Below are positions 6,682-14,675 of a stretch of DNA of 19,735 nt, piece by piece (position 1 is the first letter of the stretch; the number at the start of each line of letters is the position of its first letter). The notes beneath the pieces were generated by a model. That model saw only the letters and a list, made by a program, of their open reading frames with translations, was not told where the DNA came from and did no database searches. The DNA comes from Faecalicatena sp. Its GTDB lineage: Bacteria > Bacillota > Clostridia > Lachnospirales > Lachnospiraceae. The stretch covers positions 1-19,735 of the forward strand of contig VSNK01000076.1 of the NCBI GenBank assembly GCA_009774255.1, read 5' to 3'. Position numbers and translations under genes: made by a program.

Positions 6682-6716
6682 GGAGGCTAACCACTTTGTG
6701 GGCGGTTGCTCCTTTT
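6682..6716 (+). terminator. Terminator hairpin of the toxin mRNA
   Basis: GGAGGCTAACCAC, a TTT loop and GTGGGCGGTTGCTCC form an imperfect GC-rich hairpin followed by TTTT on the plus strand. The left arm is the same sequence that complements the toxin leader (6445-6462). The hairpin is also the 5' stem of the antisense RNA. Confidence 0.65.
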
Positions 6717-6725
6717 CTAAGTCAT

Positions 6726-6754
6726 ACTATAGCATTTCCGGTGACAGATTGCAA
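6726..6754 (-). promoter_or_regulatory. Promoter of the antisense antitoxin RNA
   Basis: On the minus strand TTGCAA (6754-6749), exactly 17 bp, then TATAGT (6731-6726) preceded by TGC (extended -10). It is closer to consensus than the toxin promoter, as expected for an antitoxin made in excess. Confidence 0.75.
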
Positions 6755-6777
6755 GAGAGAACGTATGTTTCCGTGTT

Positions 6778-6809
6778 AAAAAATTACAGTTCACTGGCCA
6801 GCATGTAAT
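6778..6809 (-). terminator. Repeat copy 3, possible terminator after the PP2C gene
   Basis: TTACAGTTCACTGGCCAGC (6784-6802) is identical over 19 bases to the repeat at 1662-1680. On the minus strand ATTACA (6809-6804) can pair with TGTAAT (6788-6783) around CTGGCCAG, and six T follow. The stem is short and AT-rich, so terminator strength is doubtful. No better terminator is visible below the PP2C stop; bases 6810-6869 show nothing else. Confidence 0.4.
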
Positions 6810-6869
6810 CCCCTCTCTAATCGGAATACATCTATTCTTCTTCAAATACTACTTCCCAGGTCCGCATCT

Positions 6870-7688
6870 TCATACCGGAGCAGTACGAAGCATAATTACC
6901 GTTATATTATCCCGTTCTCCGCGTTCCATCACCAGTCGTGCTGTTGCTCTGCCCTGTTCCGCCATAATCTCCTCATTGATCAGAGCCTCCGGTGCAAATG
7001 CTTTCCTCAATTCCTCTTTACCGAGTTTACGCCGAAACCCATCCGTACACAACAGATACACCGTATTACTTTCCGCCTCTCCGCTATAATATGCCGGCCT
7101 TATCGCCGAAGAGCACCCTATTCCCTGAAGCAGAATATTCTTTCCGGCCTTAGACTCCTTTCCTGCACTTCCTGTTTTTTCTTGCTCCGCCTCACCGCAA
7201 TCTATTTTTTTGCTATTCGAATGATCACAGGCATGATCTAACTGCGCAAGAATCTGATCCCCGGTCAACTGCGTCACCTGATCTCTGATCTTGTAAATCC
7301 GTGTATCACCCACATGTGCAATATAATATTTTTCCTGCCAGAGCAGCATTGTGGTAAGGGTCGTCCCGATCCGGATTCCATGCAGTCGTCCATAATCCCG
7401 GAGCCTTCTGTGTACATCCCGCAAAAGTATTTCCCAGGAATCATACAATGCATCCTCAAATTCTTCCTGCCCGGCCAGCAACACAAATTCCCTGCGGAGC
7501 CACCCGGCAAGGGAACGGATCACCTCGGCACTTGCCACTTCCCCCTTGCTCAGACCTCCTATACCGTCACACACGGCCGCCAGAAGGACCTCCTGTCCGC
7601 CATATTCCATGCGCTCAACCAACATGGAATCCTGGTTCGGTCCCTTTCGTTTTCCCGGATCCGTATAATACGATGATAAATATCTCAT
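6870..7688 (-). CDS. PP2C-family Ser/Thr protein phosphatase
   Basis: This 272-residue protein has the PP2C (PPM) motifs in order: NQD (D20), CDGIGGLSKGE (D41, G42), GTTLTTML (108-115), AHVGDTRIY (D128), LCTDGFRRKL (D216) and GERDNITVIML (D260). The aspartates are those that bind the two metal ions in PrpC/PstP-type phosphatases, so it should be active. An insertion rich in Lys, Glu and Ser (about 155-185) lies where the flap segment is expected. No membrane segment is seen, so it is probably cytoplasmic. It is the last gene of the tad operon, 12 bp after the FHA gene, with a purine-rich ribosome binding site (AAGGAAGG). Pairing with an FHA protein suggests reversal of Ser/Thr phosphorylation linked to pilus function; no kinase gene lies in this window. 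Confidence 0.9.
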   Translation of the reverse strand: MRYLSSYYTDPGKRKGPNQDSMLVERMEYGGQEVLLAAVCDGIGGLSKGEVASAEVIRSLAGWLRREFVLLAGQEEFEDALYDSWEILLRDVHRRLRDYGRLHGIRIGTTLTTMLLWQEKYYIAHVGDTRIYKIRDQVTQLTGDQILAQLDHACDHSNSKKIDCGEAEQEKTGSAGKESKAGKNILLQGIGCSSAIRPAYYSGEAESNTVYLLCTDGFRRKLGKEELRKAFAPEALINEEIMAEQGRATARLVMERGERDNITVIMLRTAPV

Positions 7689-7700
7689 ACCCTTCCTTTC

Positions 7701-9221
7701 CTATCCCACTTCTATGTGTAATTCCAGTTCTTCATCTCCCAGCCGAATCTGAGAGCCATGCTCCAGACGCACCGGAGGCGATTCAGGATCTAACTGAATT
7801 CCGTCTACAAAAGTACAGTTTTTCGAATAATTATCCTTGATAAATACCTTCCCGTCACGGATATATAATATTGCATGGATTCTTCCGACACATTTGTTTC
7901 CCGCAATGCAGATTTCCACAATCGAAGAACTCCTTCCTACTCTTACGATGTCTCCGGAAATCAAAAACATTTCCCCTGTAGCAGGCCGGTACAATGTAAA
8001 TTCCGGTTTGCCGCTGCTACACTGCCCGAGAAGTTCTGTTTCTTCATCTTCTTCATTCTGCATATATTCCGTTTCTCCGAAATCACTTTTTTTCACCCGC
8101 TTCTTCTTCATTCTCACTTTCTGAGCCGGAATCGGGGCGTCCTGTTTTTTATATTTTCCGGATAACCCTCCCTTTTCCTGTTCCCCAGAAGGTTTATCAG
8201 AATACGCCTCATCCTTCGAACGGCCCGGTATCTCCATTCCTGGAATTGCAATTCCCGCAAGCATCGGATCACTGTCTGCAAATTTTTCTCTGTCCTTTTT
8301 CTTCTTTTCCGATTTCTTTCCGAAGAGGCCCTTCTTTTCCTTTTGTTCTTTCTCTTCTTTTTCCGTGCTGCTTTCTTCCTCGGCCGGATCCTTGTCCGAT
8401 TTTTCTCTCTTAAAAAGCATGCCTATTTTCTCTTTCAGGGTTTTCTCCTCTTCCTCCTCAGAAAATAATATATCCAGACAATTCTGCTTTTCCGGATCAT
8501 TAGACCTACTGTTGACCGGGTTTATTTTGTTCTTCTCATAGCTCTGCCTTTTTGTTTCCCCGCGCTGCGATTTTTCCGGCCTTTTTTCCGGCGTCTTTAT
8601 ATTCTTTCCTTCTATCTTGTTCTCATCGGCTTTCTTTTGAGAAGACTTTACTTTCTTTAATCGGACGATCTGCTCTTTCAGCGCACAGGCAGAGAAGGAA
8701 TCTGAACTGCTGAAAAAGTTAAGCAGAGCTGCCACATAACTGCAGTCTTCTGTCTGATTATACCGCACTCCCATGAGCAATTCTTTTAAAAATATTTCCA
8801 GCGGAAGTTCTTCCCGCATGATCGGAAGCACAATGATAAAGACCTTTTGGACATTCTTGTCAATATACATATGATCTGCATCCAGCACATAGGATGAGAG
8901 CTTCAGCATGTAATCCTCCGCTTCCATGGCCGTATCCGCGATTGCCTCCATGATCCCAAGAAGCTGCTGTCTGTTCACCGTACCCTGCAGATATTCCCGA
9001 AGGCTCTGGCACCCGCTGATATCATACTTTACATAAAATTTGTCATCCATCTGCATATGATTTGCAGGGGCAAGCCCATTGATCTTATTGTTGGATATCA
9101 TTTCCAATGTCAAAGTATCCAGGCTGTCCTCCGGCTTTTTTTCATACACCAGATATCTTTTGTCCCCCTGCTCCTCATATGTAAATGTGGTTAAAATGTA
9201 TTTAGCTGAATCAATATCCAT
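7701..9221 (-). CDS. FHA-domain protein with N-terminal DUF6382-type region
   Basis: This 506-residue cytoplasmic protein has three parts. Residues 1-190 form an alpha/beta region matching what I know as DUF6382, commonly found on FHA proteins of Clostridia. Residues about 195-390 are a long low-complexity linker rich in Lys and Glu (runs such as KKEKEQKEKKG occur). Residues about 405-503 are an FHA phosphothreonine-binding domain with VGR (428-430), GRIHA (446-450) and the NCTFVDG loop (468-474). The usual SRxHA motif reads GRIHA here, so the Ser that contacts phosphate is replaced by Gly. The start at 9221 has GAGGA upstream and overlaps the WG gene by 31 bp. The gene sits between the TPR/WG protein and the PP2C phosphatase and probably acts as their signalling adaptor. 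Confidence 0.85.
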   Translation of the reverse strand: MDIDSAKYILTTFTYEEQGDKRYLVYEKKPEDSLDTLTLEMISNNKINGLAPANHMQMDDKFYVKYDISGCQSLREYLQGTVNRQQLLGIMEAIADTAMEAEDYMLKLSSYVLDADHMYIDKNVQKVFIIVLPIMREELPLEIFLKELLMGVRYNQTEDCSYVAALLNFFSSSDSFSACALKEQIVRLKKVKSSQKKADENKIEGKNIKTPEKRPEKSQRGETKRQSYEKNKINPVNSRSNDPEKQNCLDILFSEEEEEKTLKEKIGMLFKREKSDKDPAEEESSTEKEEKEQKEKKGLFGKKSEKKKKDREKFADSDPMLAGIAIPGMEIPGRSKDEAYSDKPSGEQEKGGLSGKYKKQDAPIPAQKVRMKKKRVKKSDFGETEYMQNEEDEETELLGQCSSGKPEFTLYRPATGEMFLISGDIVRVGRSSSIVEICIAGNKCVGRIHAILYIRDGKVFIKDNYSKNCTFVDGIQLDPESPPVRLEHGSQIRLGDEELELHIEVG

Positions 9222-10495
9222 TCTTCCTCACCATCAACTTCCATCTTCACAGCCCCCGTTCCTGCTGTTGAAAAATGTGTTGCCGCCATAAACTGACAGT
9301 CAATGATCAGCTCCCCCTCCGTATCAATATATCCCCACAGTCCGTCCATACATACCGCCGCGTATCCGTTTCGAAAAGACTCCGCATCTTCATATAAATA
9401 ATCTATCACCAGTTCACCGTCTGAATTCAAAAAGCCCCACTTTCCGGAACGGCACACTGCGGCATATCCGTTTTCCGTAAATGTCTTCGCGTCCCCAAAT
9501 GTCAGCTCGCCGATTCGCTTTCCCTTGTGGCTGATCAGCCCATACTCTTTTCCGTCTTTTACAAAAATACATTTCTGATTCGAGCAAAAGCCATTTTCAT
9601 CTACGATAACATCATCATAATGTTCTTCTGTTTTTTCTTCACCCTTTTTATCAATCAAGACCCATTTTCCGTCTTTCTTCCCGGCTCCTGTATTGTTTTT
9701 GATTCCCGTCAGTTCTTCCCAGACAAACTCCCCGGCAGGCTCCATCTCTTCATCCAGATAGCCATATTTTCCTTTTCTTCGCGCCGCCACGCGTTCCGAG
9801 CTGATCATTCCCAGATTATCATAAATTGGATCCGGGACTTTGCGCGTCTGTCCGTCCCTGTCAATATACAGAGATATGCCGTCCTCCTTTTTCGCCAGGG
9901 CAAACCCATCTTCCGAGAACGGATGCAGTTCTTCATACTCCGTTTCTATGATTTCCTTGCCCTCGACATTCACCATACCATAAAGCCCCTCTTCCATAAC
10001 CACCATGGAATCATTCTCAATACCGCTCATTTCTTCATATCGACAATATAATTCCGTATAGCTGCCCTTCAATTCCGAGAACCATTTCTTAGCATTTTCA
10101 TTTTCCGGATAAGCTTCCAGAAAACCGACCAGATACTTTACCGCCCTGTCCTCATAATCATTTTCCACATAATAGTTCATGAGTCGATCCAGAGCTTCCG
10201 TGTCTTCCTGAAAGGTTTCCGCTGTTTTCGCGCAGGTTGAAGTAAACTTACTGCTGTTCCCGCTGTTCAGGTAAGCATCTGCCATCTTTATGTAAATGTC
10301 TGCGTCATCTGGGTCATATTCCAATGCCTGTTCATACTCTGTCACCGCATCTACATAAATCCCTTTTTTCTCCAACTCAGCCGCTTTCTGCAGATGCTCC
10401 TGTACCTTTCTGGGATTATTGACCGACTCCGATATCGCCAGATACCATGACAATCCCAGCAGGGCTGCAAATATAAACATGATCTTTCTTTTCAT
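9191..10495 (-). CDS. Membrane-anchored TPR and WG-repeat protein
   Basis: This 434-residue protein begins with an uncleaved-looking signal anchor (MKRKIMFIFAALLGLSWYLA). Residues about 30-150 are TPR-like helices (KAAELEKKGIYVDAVTEYEQ, PDDADIYIKMADAYLNSG). From about 170 to 425 there are six or seven WG-type repeats, clearest as GLYGMVNVEGKEII, GKYGYLDEE, GKWVLIDKKGEE, KEYGLISHKGKRI, GKWGFLNSDGELVI and GLWGYIDTEGELII. The bulk is predicted outside the membrane. WG repeats are ligand- or protein-binding modules with no fixed function. The start codon has only a weak ribosome binding site 9 bp after the prepilin peptidase stop, so it may depend on coupling. Its place in the tad operon suggests an accessory, TadD-like scaffold role, which is inference. 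Confidence 0.8.
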   Translation of the reverse strand: MKRKIMFIFAALLGLSWYLAISESVNNPRKVQEHLQKAAELEKKGIYVDAVTEYEQALEYDPDDADIYIKMADAYLNSGNSSKFTSTCAKTAETFQEDTEALDRLMNYYVENDYEDRAVKYLVGFLEAYPENENAKKWFSELKGSYTELYCRYEEMSGIENDSMVVMEEGLYGMVNVEGKEIIETEYEELHPFSEDGFALAKKEDGISLYIDRDGQTRKVPDPIYDNLGMISSERVAARRKGKYGYLDEEMEPAGEFVWEELTGIKNNTGAGKKDGKWVLIDKKGEEKTEEHYDDVIVDENGFCSNQKCIFVKDGKEYGLISHKGKRIGELTFGDAKTFTENGYAAVCRSGKWGFLNSDGELVIDYLYEDAESFRNGYAAVCMDGLWGYIDTEGELIIDCQFMAATHFSTAGTGAVKMEVDGEEEWILIQLNTF

Positions 10496-10504
10496 ATGCG
10501 TCTT

Positions 10505-11056
10505 CTACATACCAAGCGCCATTGTCAGGATTGTCCCGATTAAGATAAACGGTGCAAACGGTATTTCCTCCTTCAGTTTTATCTTTTTTAAAATCAGCAT
10601 CACAATACTGTAGACCGCGGATGCCGTCACCGCCAGAAAGATCACGGCCAATATGCTTCCGCTTCCCATGTAGCTGCCGACCGCGGCTAAGAGTTTTACG
10701 TCACCCATCCCGATTCCGCCCCGGGAAATTCCACTTGCCAGAAGGAACATCCCACCTCCCAGCAGCAGTCCCAGAAGGGCAGAGAGAAGCAGAGAGAATC
10801 CGTATTTCGGGTAAGCCGCCCACTCCAGAAGCAGCAGAATTCCCCTTATCTCCAACAGCAGGAGCAGGATTCGATTGGGAATACGCTTTTCGTGCCAGTC
10901 AGTCCAGGCGATCACGAACAATGCCGCCAGAAGAATCAGGTAACGGATAATTTTCAGCACGCCATAGGAAAACAGACAAAACTCTGCCGTAAGCCCGGCG
11001 GCCAGTATTCCTGCGAAAACGAAGAAGCCTTTCGGCAGTTTTATTTTCTGCTCCAT
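10505..11056 (-). CDS. A24-family prepilin peptidase (TadV/CpaA type)
   Basis: This 183-residue polytopic membrane protein has the two catalytic aspartates of type IV prepilin peptidases: D53 in WTDWHEKRIPNRI and D119 in GIGMGDVKLL (the GxGD motif). The N-terminal methyltransferase and Cys-rich domain of PilD is absent, as in TadV/CpaA enzymes. About six hydrophobic helices are visible. It should cleave the leader of the Flp pilin and the TadE-like pseudopilins of this operon at the inner face of the membrane. It starts 25 bp after the second TadE-like gene with AAAGGCGG upstream. Confidence 0.9.
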   Translation of the reverse strand: MEQKIKLPKGFFVFAGILAAGLTAEFCLFSYGVLKIIRYLILLAALFVIAWTDWHEKRIPNRILLLLLEIRGILLLLEWAAYPKYGFSLLLSALLGLLLGGGMFLLASGISRGGIGMGDVKLLAAVGSYMGSGSILAVIFLAVTASAVYSIVMLILKKIKLKEEIPFAPFILIGTILTMALGM

Positions 11057-11081
11057 TTTTGTGAACCGCCTTTCTTCTATT

Positions 11082-11720
11082 TCACCAGATTAATGTATAA
11101 GCGCATTGGCAAAACTCATACTGCCCGAAATCAAAATCAGGGAAAATCATATTTTTCATCGTATAGGTGACCACAATTTTAATGTCTCCCTTTCCTTCCG
11201 AATTTGAAAGCCACTCTGATTCCTGAAAATCCAGTCCGGACATGCCTCCCACAATACCGATATTTTCCAAATACTCATCTGGGTCTTCCGACAGAAGAGA
11301 AATGGCATTCTCTATATTTCTTTTTGACAGCAAACCGATCACCTCTGTCAGGACCGCCCCCCTTCCCTTAGATTTTATCAGACTGACCATGCCGTCAAAC
11401 AGCTCGTCAGGCGCGCTGACAGCATCCACAAATCCCTGGATAGAACTTGTAGCCTCATCCACGGTGACCAGGAATTGTTCGCTTTTTTTGTTTGTTTCCC
11501 TTATCCTTGAACTAATTTCCGCTTTCGTCAATACATAACTGTATGTAGAAATCTGCTTTGCGGTCTGCGTTATTGCATGGTGAATCAACATTTCTGCCTG
11601 CACAAACCTGGCTGCATTGATCAAAGTGCAGAATGCCATCATAAAAGGAATCAGGAACAAGAGCGCCTCTACGGTCAGGGAACCCCTGCTGCCCCCATAA
11701 GTTCTATTTTTTTTCTCCAT
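11082..11720 (-). CDS. TadE-like pseudopilin (second copy)
   Basis: This 212-residue protein starts at an ATG with GGGGAG six bases upstream. A short basic N-terminus ends at RGSLTVEALLFLIPF: Gly followed by SLTVE gives the class III prepilin pattern G/xxxxE with Glu at +5. One hydrophobic helix follows (about residues 14-34), and the rest is predicted outside the membrane. The pattern and position match TadE/TadF minor pilins. The C-terminal 180 residues show no recognisable domain. The gene follows a gap holding palindrome A. Whether it is TadE or TadF cannot be told from sequence alone. Confidence 0.75.
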   Translation of the reverse strand: MEKKNRTYGGSRGSLTVEALLFLIPFMMAFCTLINAARFVQAEMLIHHAITQTAKQISTYSYVLTKAEISSRIRETNKKSEQFLVTVDEATSSIQGFVDAVSAPDELFDGMVSLIKSKGRGAVLTEVIGLLSKRNIENAISLLSEDPDEYLENIGIVGGMSGLDFQESEWLSNSEGKGDIKIVVTYTMKNMIFPDFDFGQYEFCQCAYTLIW

Positions 11721-11768
11721 TACTTCTCCCCGTGCAATCCGTATCAGTTATTTTTCTACGACTCTTTC

Positions 11769-11790
11769 GGAACTGTCGTGAGACAGTTCC
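11769..11790. other. Perfect 9-bp hairpin next to palindrome A
   Basis: GGAACTGTC, loop GTGA, GACAGTTCC. Its last base is the first base of palindrome A. No T-run follows on either strand, so it is not a standard terminator; it lies in the leader of the second tadE-like gene. Confidence 0.6.
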
Positions 11791-11953
11791 TAGTACATCG
11801 AATAATAAGTAACCAGCCCAATGACTTGCCTGATTTTCCATCTGCGGCGTTGTCGTCAATCGACGTAGCCACCGCTACGCCTCATTCCTCCGCCTTGCAT
11901 ATGAAAAATCATTCTGCGTCATTTGGCTAGAAACTTATTTTTCGATGTACTAG
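11790..11953. repeat. Palindrome A: 164-bp imperfect inverted repeat in the tad operon
   Basis: The left arm starts CTAGTACATCGAATAATAAG and the right arm read in reverse starts CTAGTACATCGAAAAATAAG. Pairing continues with scattered mismatches through ATGAC, TGATTTT and CAT to the centre GTAGC (11865-11869)/GCTAC (11874-11878), which is exactly midway between the ends. It fills most of the 254-bp gap between the DUF5702 and second tadE-like genes, ending 21 bp from the DUF5702 stop. It carries no gene. Length, ends and centre match palindrome B. Confidence 0.85.
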
Positions 11954-11974
11954 CCCTGACAGATACGTTCGCAG

Positions 11975-14665
11975 TTAATATCCCAATATGCTTTGATAGG
12001 AAATCGTGTAGGTATCATCCGGAAAGCCCCATGTTCCGCCTTCTCCCAGATCTGATATCTTCCGCATAAAAGTCGTTCTGGAACTGACTTCGGCCTGAAC
12101 AGAAAGCATGGTATAGCTTGTAAGCAGATCCGTATCCGGCGAGTTCACCTGAATACAGTCAGCGATTCTTCCGAGAACGCCCGCCTTATTCTCATCCTTC
12201 AGCAGTGAGATATAAAGAAAAATACGGAGATATTCCGGATAATTCAGTGTCAGACTTCCCTTTGTATTTTCGTCGCCACCCGTATGATGAGGTATTGAAG
12301 CCCAGGTATTTGTATCTTTTATAACAGCGACTCCATAGCCCTGTTTTATTTTTGTAATATCATTGGCCGTTTCTATTCCGGCATATCCCAGTTTGATCAC
12401 GACCTCTACCACCGGTTCCAGATAAGGCGCCGCCCCGGTAATCGCCGTCGCCGCTGCTTTCGAATCCATATTAATCTTGTTATCTGTAAAGGCGAAAAAA
12501 GAATTGAACAGCAGCCGGATTCCAAAAATCATCATAACCGTGTTTCTTATATTCTTCTGTGATTCCGGATTTCCCCACAGAATATACTCACATTCTGCCC
12601 GGTATGCCGCATGTTCCTTTAAGCTGTAACCGCTGATGCTGATAATGTCAGCATCCGGTTTGGTATTTCCATTTTCCTTATCCACCGTATAATAAGAAAA
12701 CATTTGCACGGCATATTCTGCGATATACAGGTTCTCGATTGTTTTAGATAAAATCTGGTCTGCTGCCTCCAAAAAGGAGTTTGCTGCCTGAATGGAATCC
12801 TTAAACTTTGAAATCGTATTTTTCCGGGCCTGGCTGTTATTGACATTACTTTCGGCATCCAAATCTGCCAGCGCACCATCGGCTTCTGTTCCTCCTGCCG
12901 CTGCCACGGTGGAAGGAAGCGTAACCCCCGCCTCGGACCAGTTGTAACGCACTGTTTCATCTTCTACTTTCGCTTCCTCTGCTGCTTCCTTACCCTGTTC
13001 GAGATTTTGGTTCGCCTGCCGCTGCTGCTCCGAAGAATCCTCGTCCTCCTTCTTTTCACAGTATTCTTTCAGTTTTCTATAAAATTCATCACTTTTTATT
13101 TCTCTCAAACCGTAGGAATTAGAGGCTTCCGTATGCTCATAATTGGTAATATAACGATTCCGGACACTTTCCACGGAATCATACCGTGCTTCCGCTCCCG
13201 CCACGGCTGACTTCGCTTCCCTCATATAGGTGCTCATCTGGGTGGAAGAGGAAACTTCAGCGATGGACTGTCCGAAAAATTTTTCCTTTTCAAGTACACG
13301 TTTCCACTCACTAAAGTACTTTTCATCGTCCTGTACTTTCGACATCAATGTCTCCAGTTTCTGCAGATTTGAACCTCCTTCTCCGCCATCCGAAAAAAAT
13401 TCTCTGTAATCATTTACATTGTTTTCCATCTCTCCGGCTTTATTTACCGATGCCAGTTCACTGGTCGCATGGTCCCATTTGGAAAATTGATCTGCTGCTT
13501 TCTCCAGCTTCTTTTTCACTTCTTTTAGCTGCCTTCTCGCTTCCTTCGCCGACAATTCTGCTGTTTCTGCCGTACTGTAATAGGCATGAAGCGTGTCGGA
13601 ATGGCTGTCTACATATTGTTTGGCTGTTTGATTCAGGACATTCGGATAGGAAAAGTCTTGAAAAATCCGTGTATTTTCGGACTGGTATTTCCTGACAATC
13701 TCCTCCTGTTCCTCTTGTTCCCCTGCGGACGATCCGGAATCCTCCTCAGAATCTTCCCCCTCTTCCGCTTCCTTATCCTGACTCAAAAGTTTGCTGATTC
13801 CTCCCAGATCATCCACTGCTTTCTTATAATCCAGACAATCCATATAGCTGTCAAAGCTCTTTTCCTGATAAATATCCGGGGCAGAAAAACTCACTTTTTC
13901 CGCAGATTCAATGAATTTTTCCGCCATTTCTTTTAGATCCTTGCCTTTGTAGGATGACCGATTATCATAATTCTGGATTGCCTCCCGCATCAAAAGGCAT
14001 TTTGATACAATCTCTTTATAATCTTTTTCCGTGTCCGACAATTCGTTTTTTATGTCTGCGGTATCCGAGAATGCGCTGACAGCATGATCCAATGTATCCA
14101 ATGTTTCTTTTGCCTTCTCGAACTCATCCTGGCATTCCTCCATCGCCTGGCTAAAATCCATCTGCGCATCCATTGCCTTTGTGATTTTCTTTGTATCCCG
14201 CAGTTGTTCTAACTTTTCTTTCAGCAATTCTGCCAGATATATGGGCGCTCTGTATTTCATATATTCCAAAATCTGCTGTTTCTCTACCTCTGTCCGGTAG
14301 ATCTCAGACCCCTGTATATTGATTGCCTGAAAACTTTTTGTCATCAAATCCAGAATTTTTTTATAATCGTCTTCTCCCGGCAATTCGATTTCATTCAGAG
14401 AGCTCTTAAAATACATCTCCAACTCTTCCGCCATAGACTCCGGTGACTGATCCATGACCAGAAGTCCATATTCATCATGCAATTTCTCGTCATATTGAGC
14501 CAATCCTGCATTCATCGCCATTTCCCCCGCATCGGAAATCAATACTTTGGACATATAGATGCGGGAAGCGTCAACGGTCATTCCTCCCATGATCAATACC
14601 GGAAGAAGAATCAACGTTAAAAATACCGATATAGCTCCATTATTTCTGTAAAAAATATTCAACAT
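11975..14665 (-). CDS. DUF5702 (TadG-like) Tad pilus protein
   Basis: The start is best placed at ATG 14665, where GGAG lies 6 bases upstream, giving 896 residues; a frame extending 11 codons further overlaps the preceding gene. The N-terminus NGAISVFLTLILLPVLIMGG is a pilin-like hydrophobic segment after a short basic stretch, followed by VDASRIYMSKVLISDAGEMA, the hallmark of DUF5702/TadG-type proteins (a degenerate TadE-like start). Residues about 130-640 are highly charged and largely alpha-helical with probable coiled coils (runs of EAEEGEDSEEDSG and similar). The last 250 residues are less charged. It is exported or membrane-anchored beside the pilus, by analogy with TadG; the exact role is unknown. 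The gene starts 10 bp after the first tadE-like gene. Confidence 0.8.
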   Translation of the reverse strand: MLNIFYRNNGAISVFLTLILLPVLIMGGMTVDASRIYMSKVLISDAGEMAMNAGLAQYDEKLHDEYGLLVMDQSPESMAEELEMYFKSSLNEIELPGEDDYKKILDLMTKSFQAINIQGSEIYRTEVEKQQILEYMKYRAPIYLAELLKEKLEQLRDTKKITKAMDAQMDFSQAMEECQDEFEKAKETLDTLDHAVSAFSDTADIKNELSDTEKDYKEIVSKCLLMREAIQNYDNRSSYKGKDLKEMAEKFIESAEKVSFSAPDIYQEKSFDSYMDCLDYKKAVDDLGGISKLLSQDKEAEEGEDSEEDSGSSAGEQEEQEEIVRKYQSENTRIFQDFSYPNVLNQTAKQYVDSHSDTLHAYYSTAETAELSAKEARRQLKEVKKKLEKAADQFSKWDHATSELASVNKAGEMENNVNDYREFFSDGGEGGSNLQKLETLMSKVQDDEKYFSEWKRVLEKEKFFGQSIAEVSSSTQMSTYMREAKSAVAGAEARYDSVESVRNRYITNYEHTEASNSYGLREIKSDEFYRKLKEYCEKKEDEDSSEQQRQANQNLEQGKEAAEEAKVEDETVRYNWSEAGVTLPSTVAAAGGTEADGALADLDAESNVNNSQARKNTISKFKDSIQAANSFLEAADQILSKTIENLYIAEYAVQMFSYYTVDKENGNTKPDADIISISGYSLKEHAAYRAECEYILWGNPESQKNIRNTVMMIFGIRLLFNSFFAFTDNKINMDSKAAATAITGAAPYLEPVVEVVIKLGYAGIETANDITKIKQGYGVAVIKDTNTWASIPHHTGGDENTKGSLTLNYPEYLRIFLYISLLKDENKAGVLGRIADCIQVNSPDTDLLTSYTMLSVQAEVSSRTTFMRKISDLGEGGTWGFPDDTYTISYQSILGY

Positions 14666-14675
14666 TCTTTCTCCG

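Larger units (their letters stand above)
6623..6718 (-). ncRNA. Antisense antitoxin RNA of the holin-like toxin
   Basis: A strong minus-strand promoter (6726-6754) would start a transcript near 6718. It runs over the toxin 3' UTR and ends after the hairpin AAGCCTACCT (6631-6640)/AGGTAGGCTT (6659-6668), followed on the minus strand by ATTATTTT. The RNA would be about 96 nt, with a 5' hairpin (6711 to 6682) and a terminator hairpin. It is fully complementary to the toxin mRNA tail, including the last codons. This is the usual layout of antisense-controlled type I toxins. Existence and ends are predicted, not measured. Confidence 0.7.
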
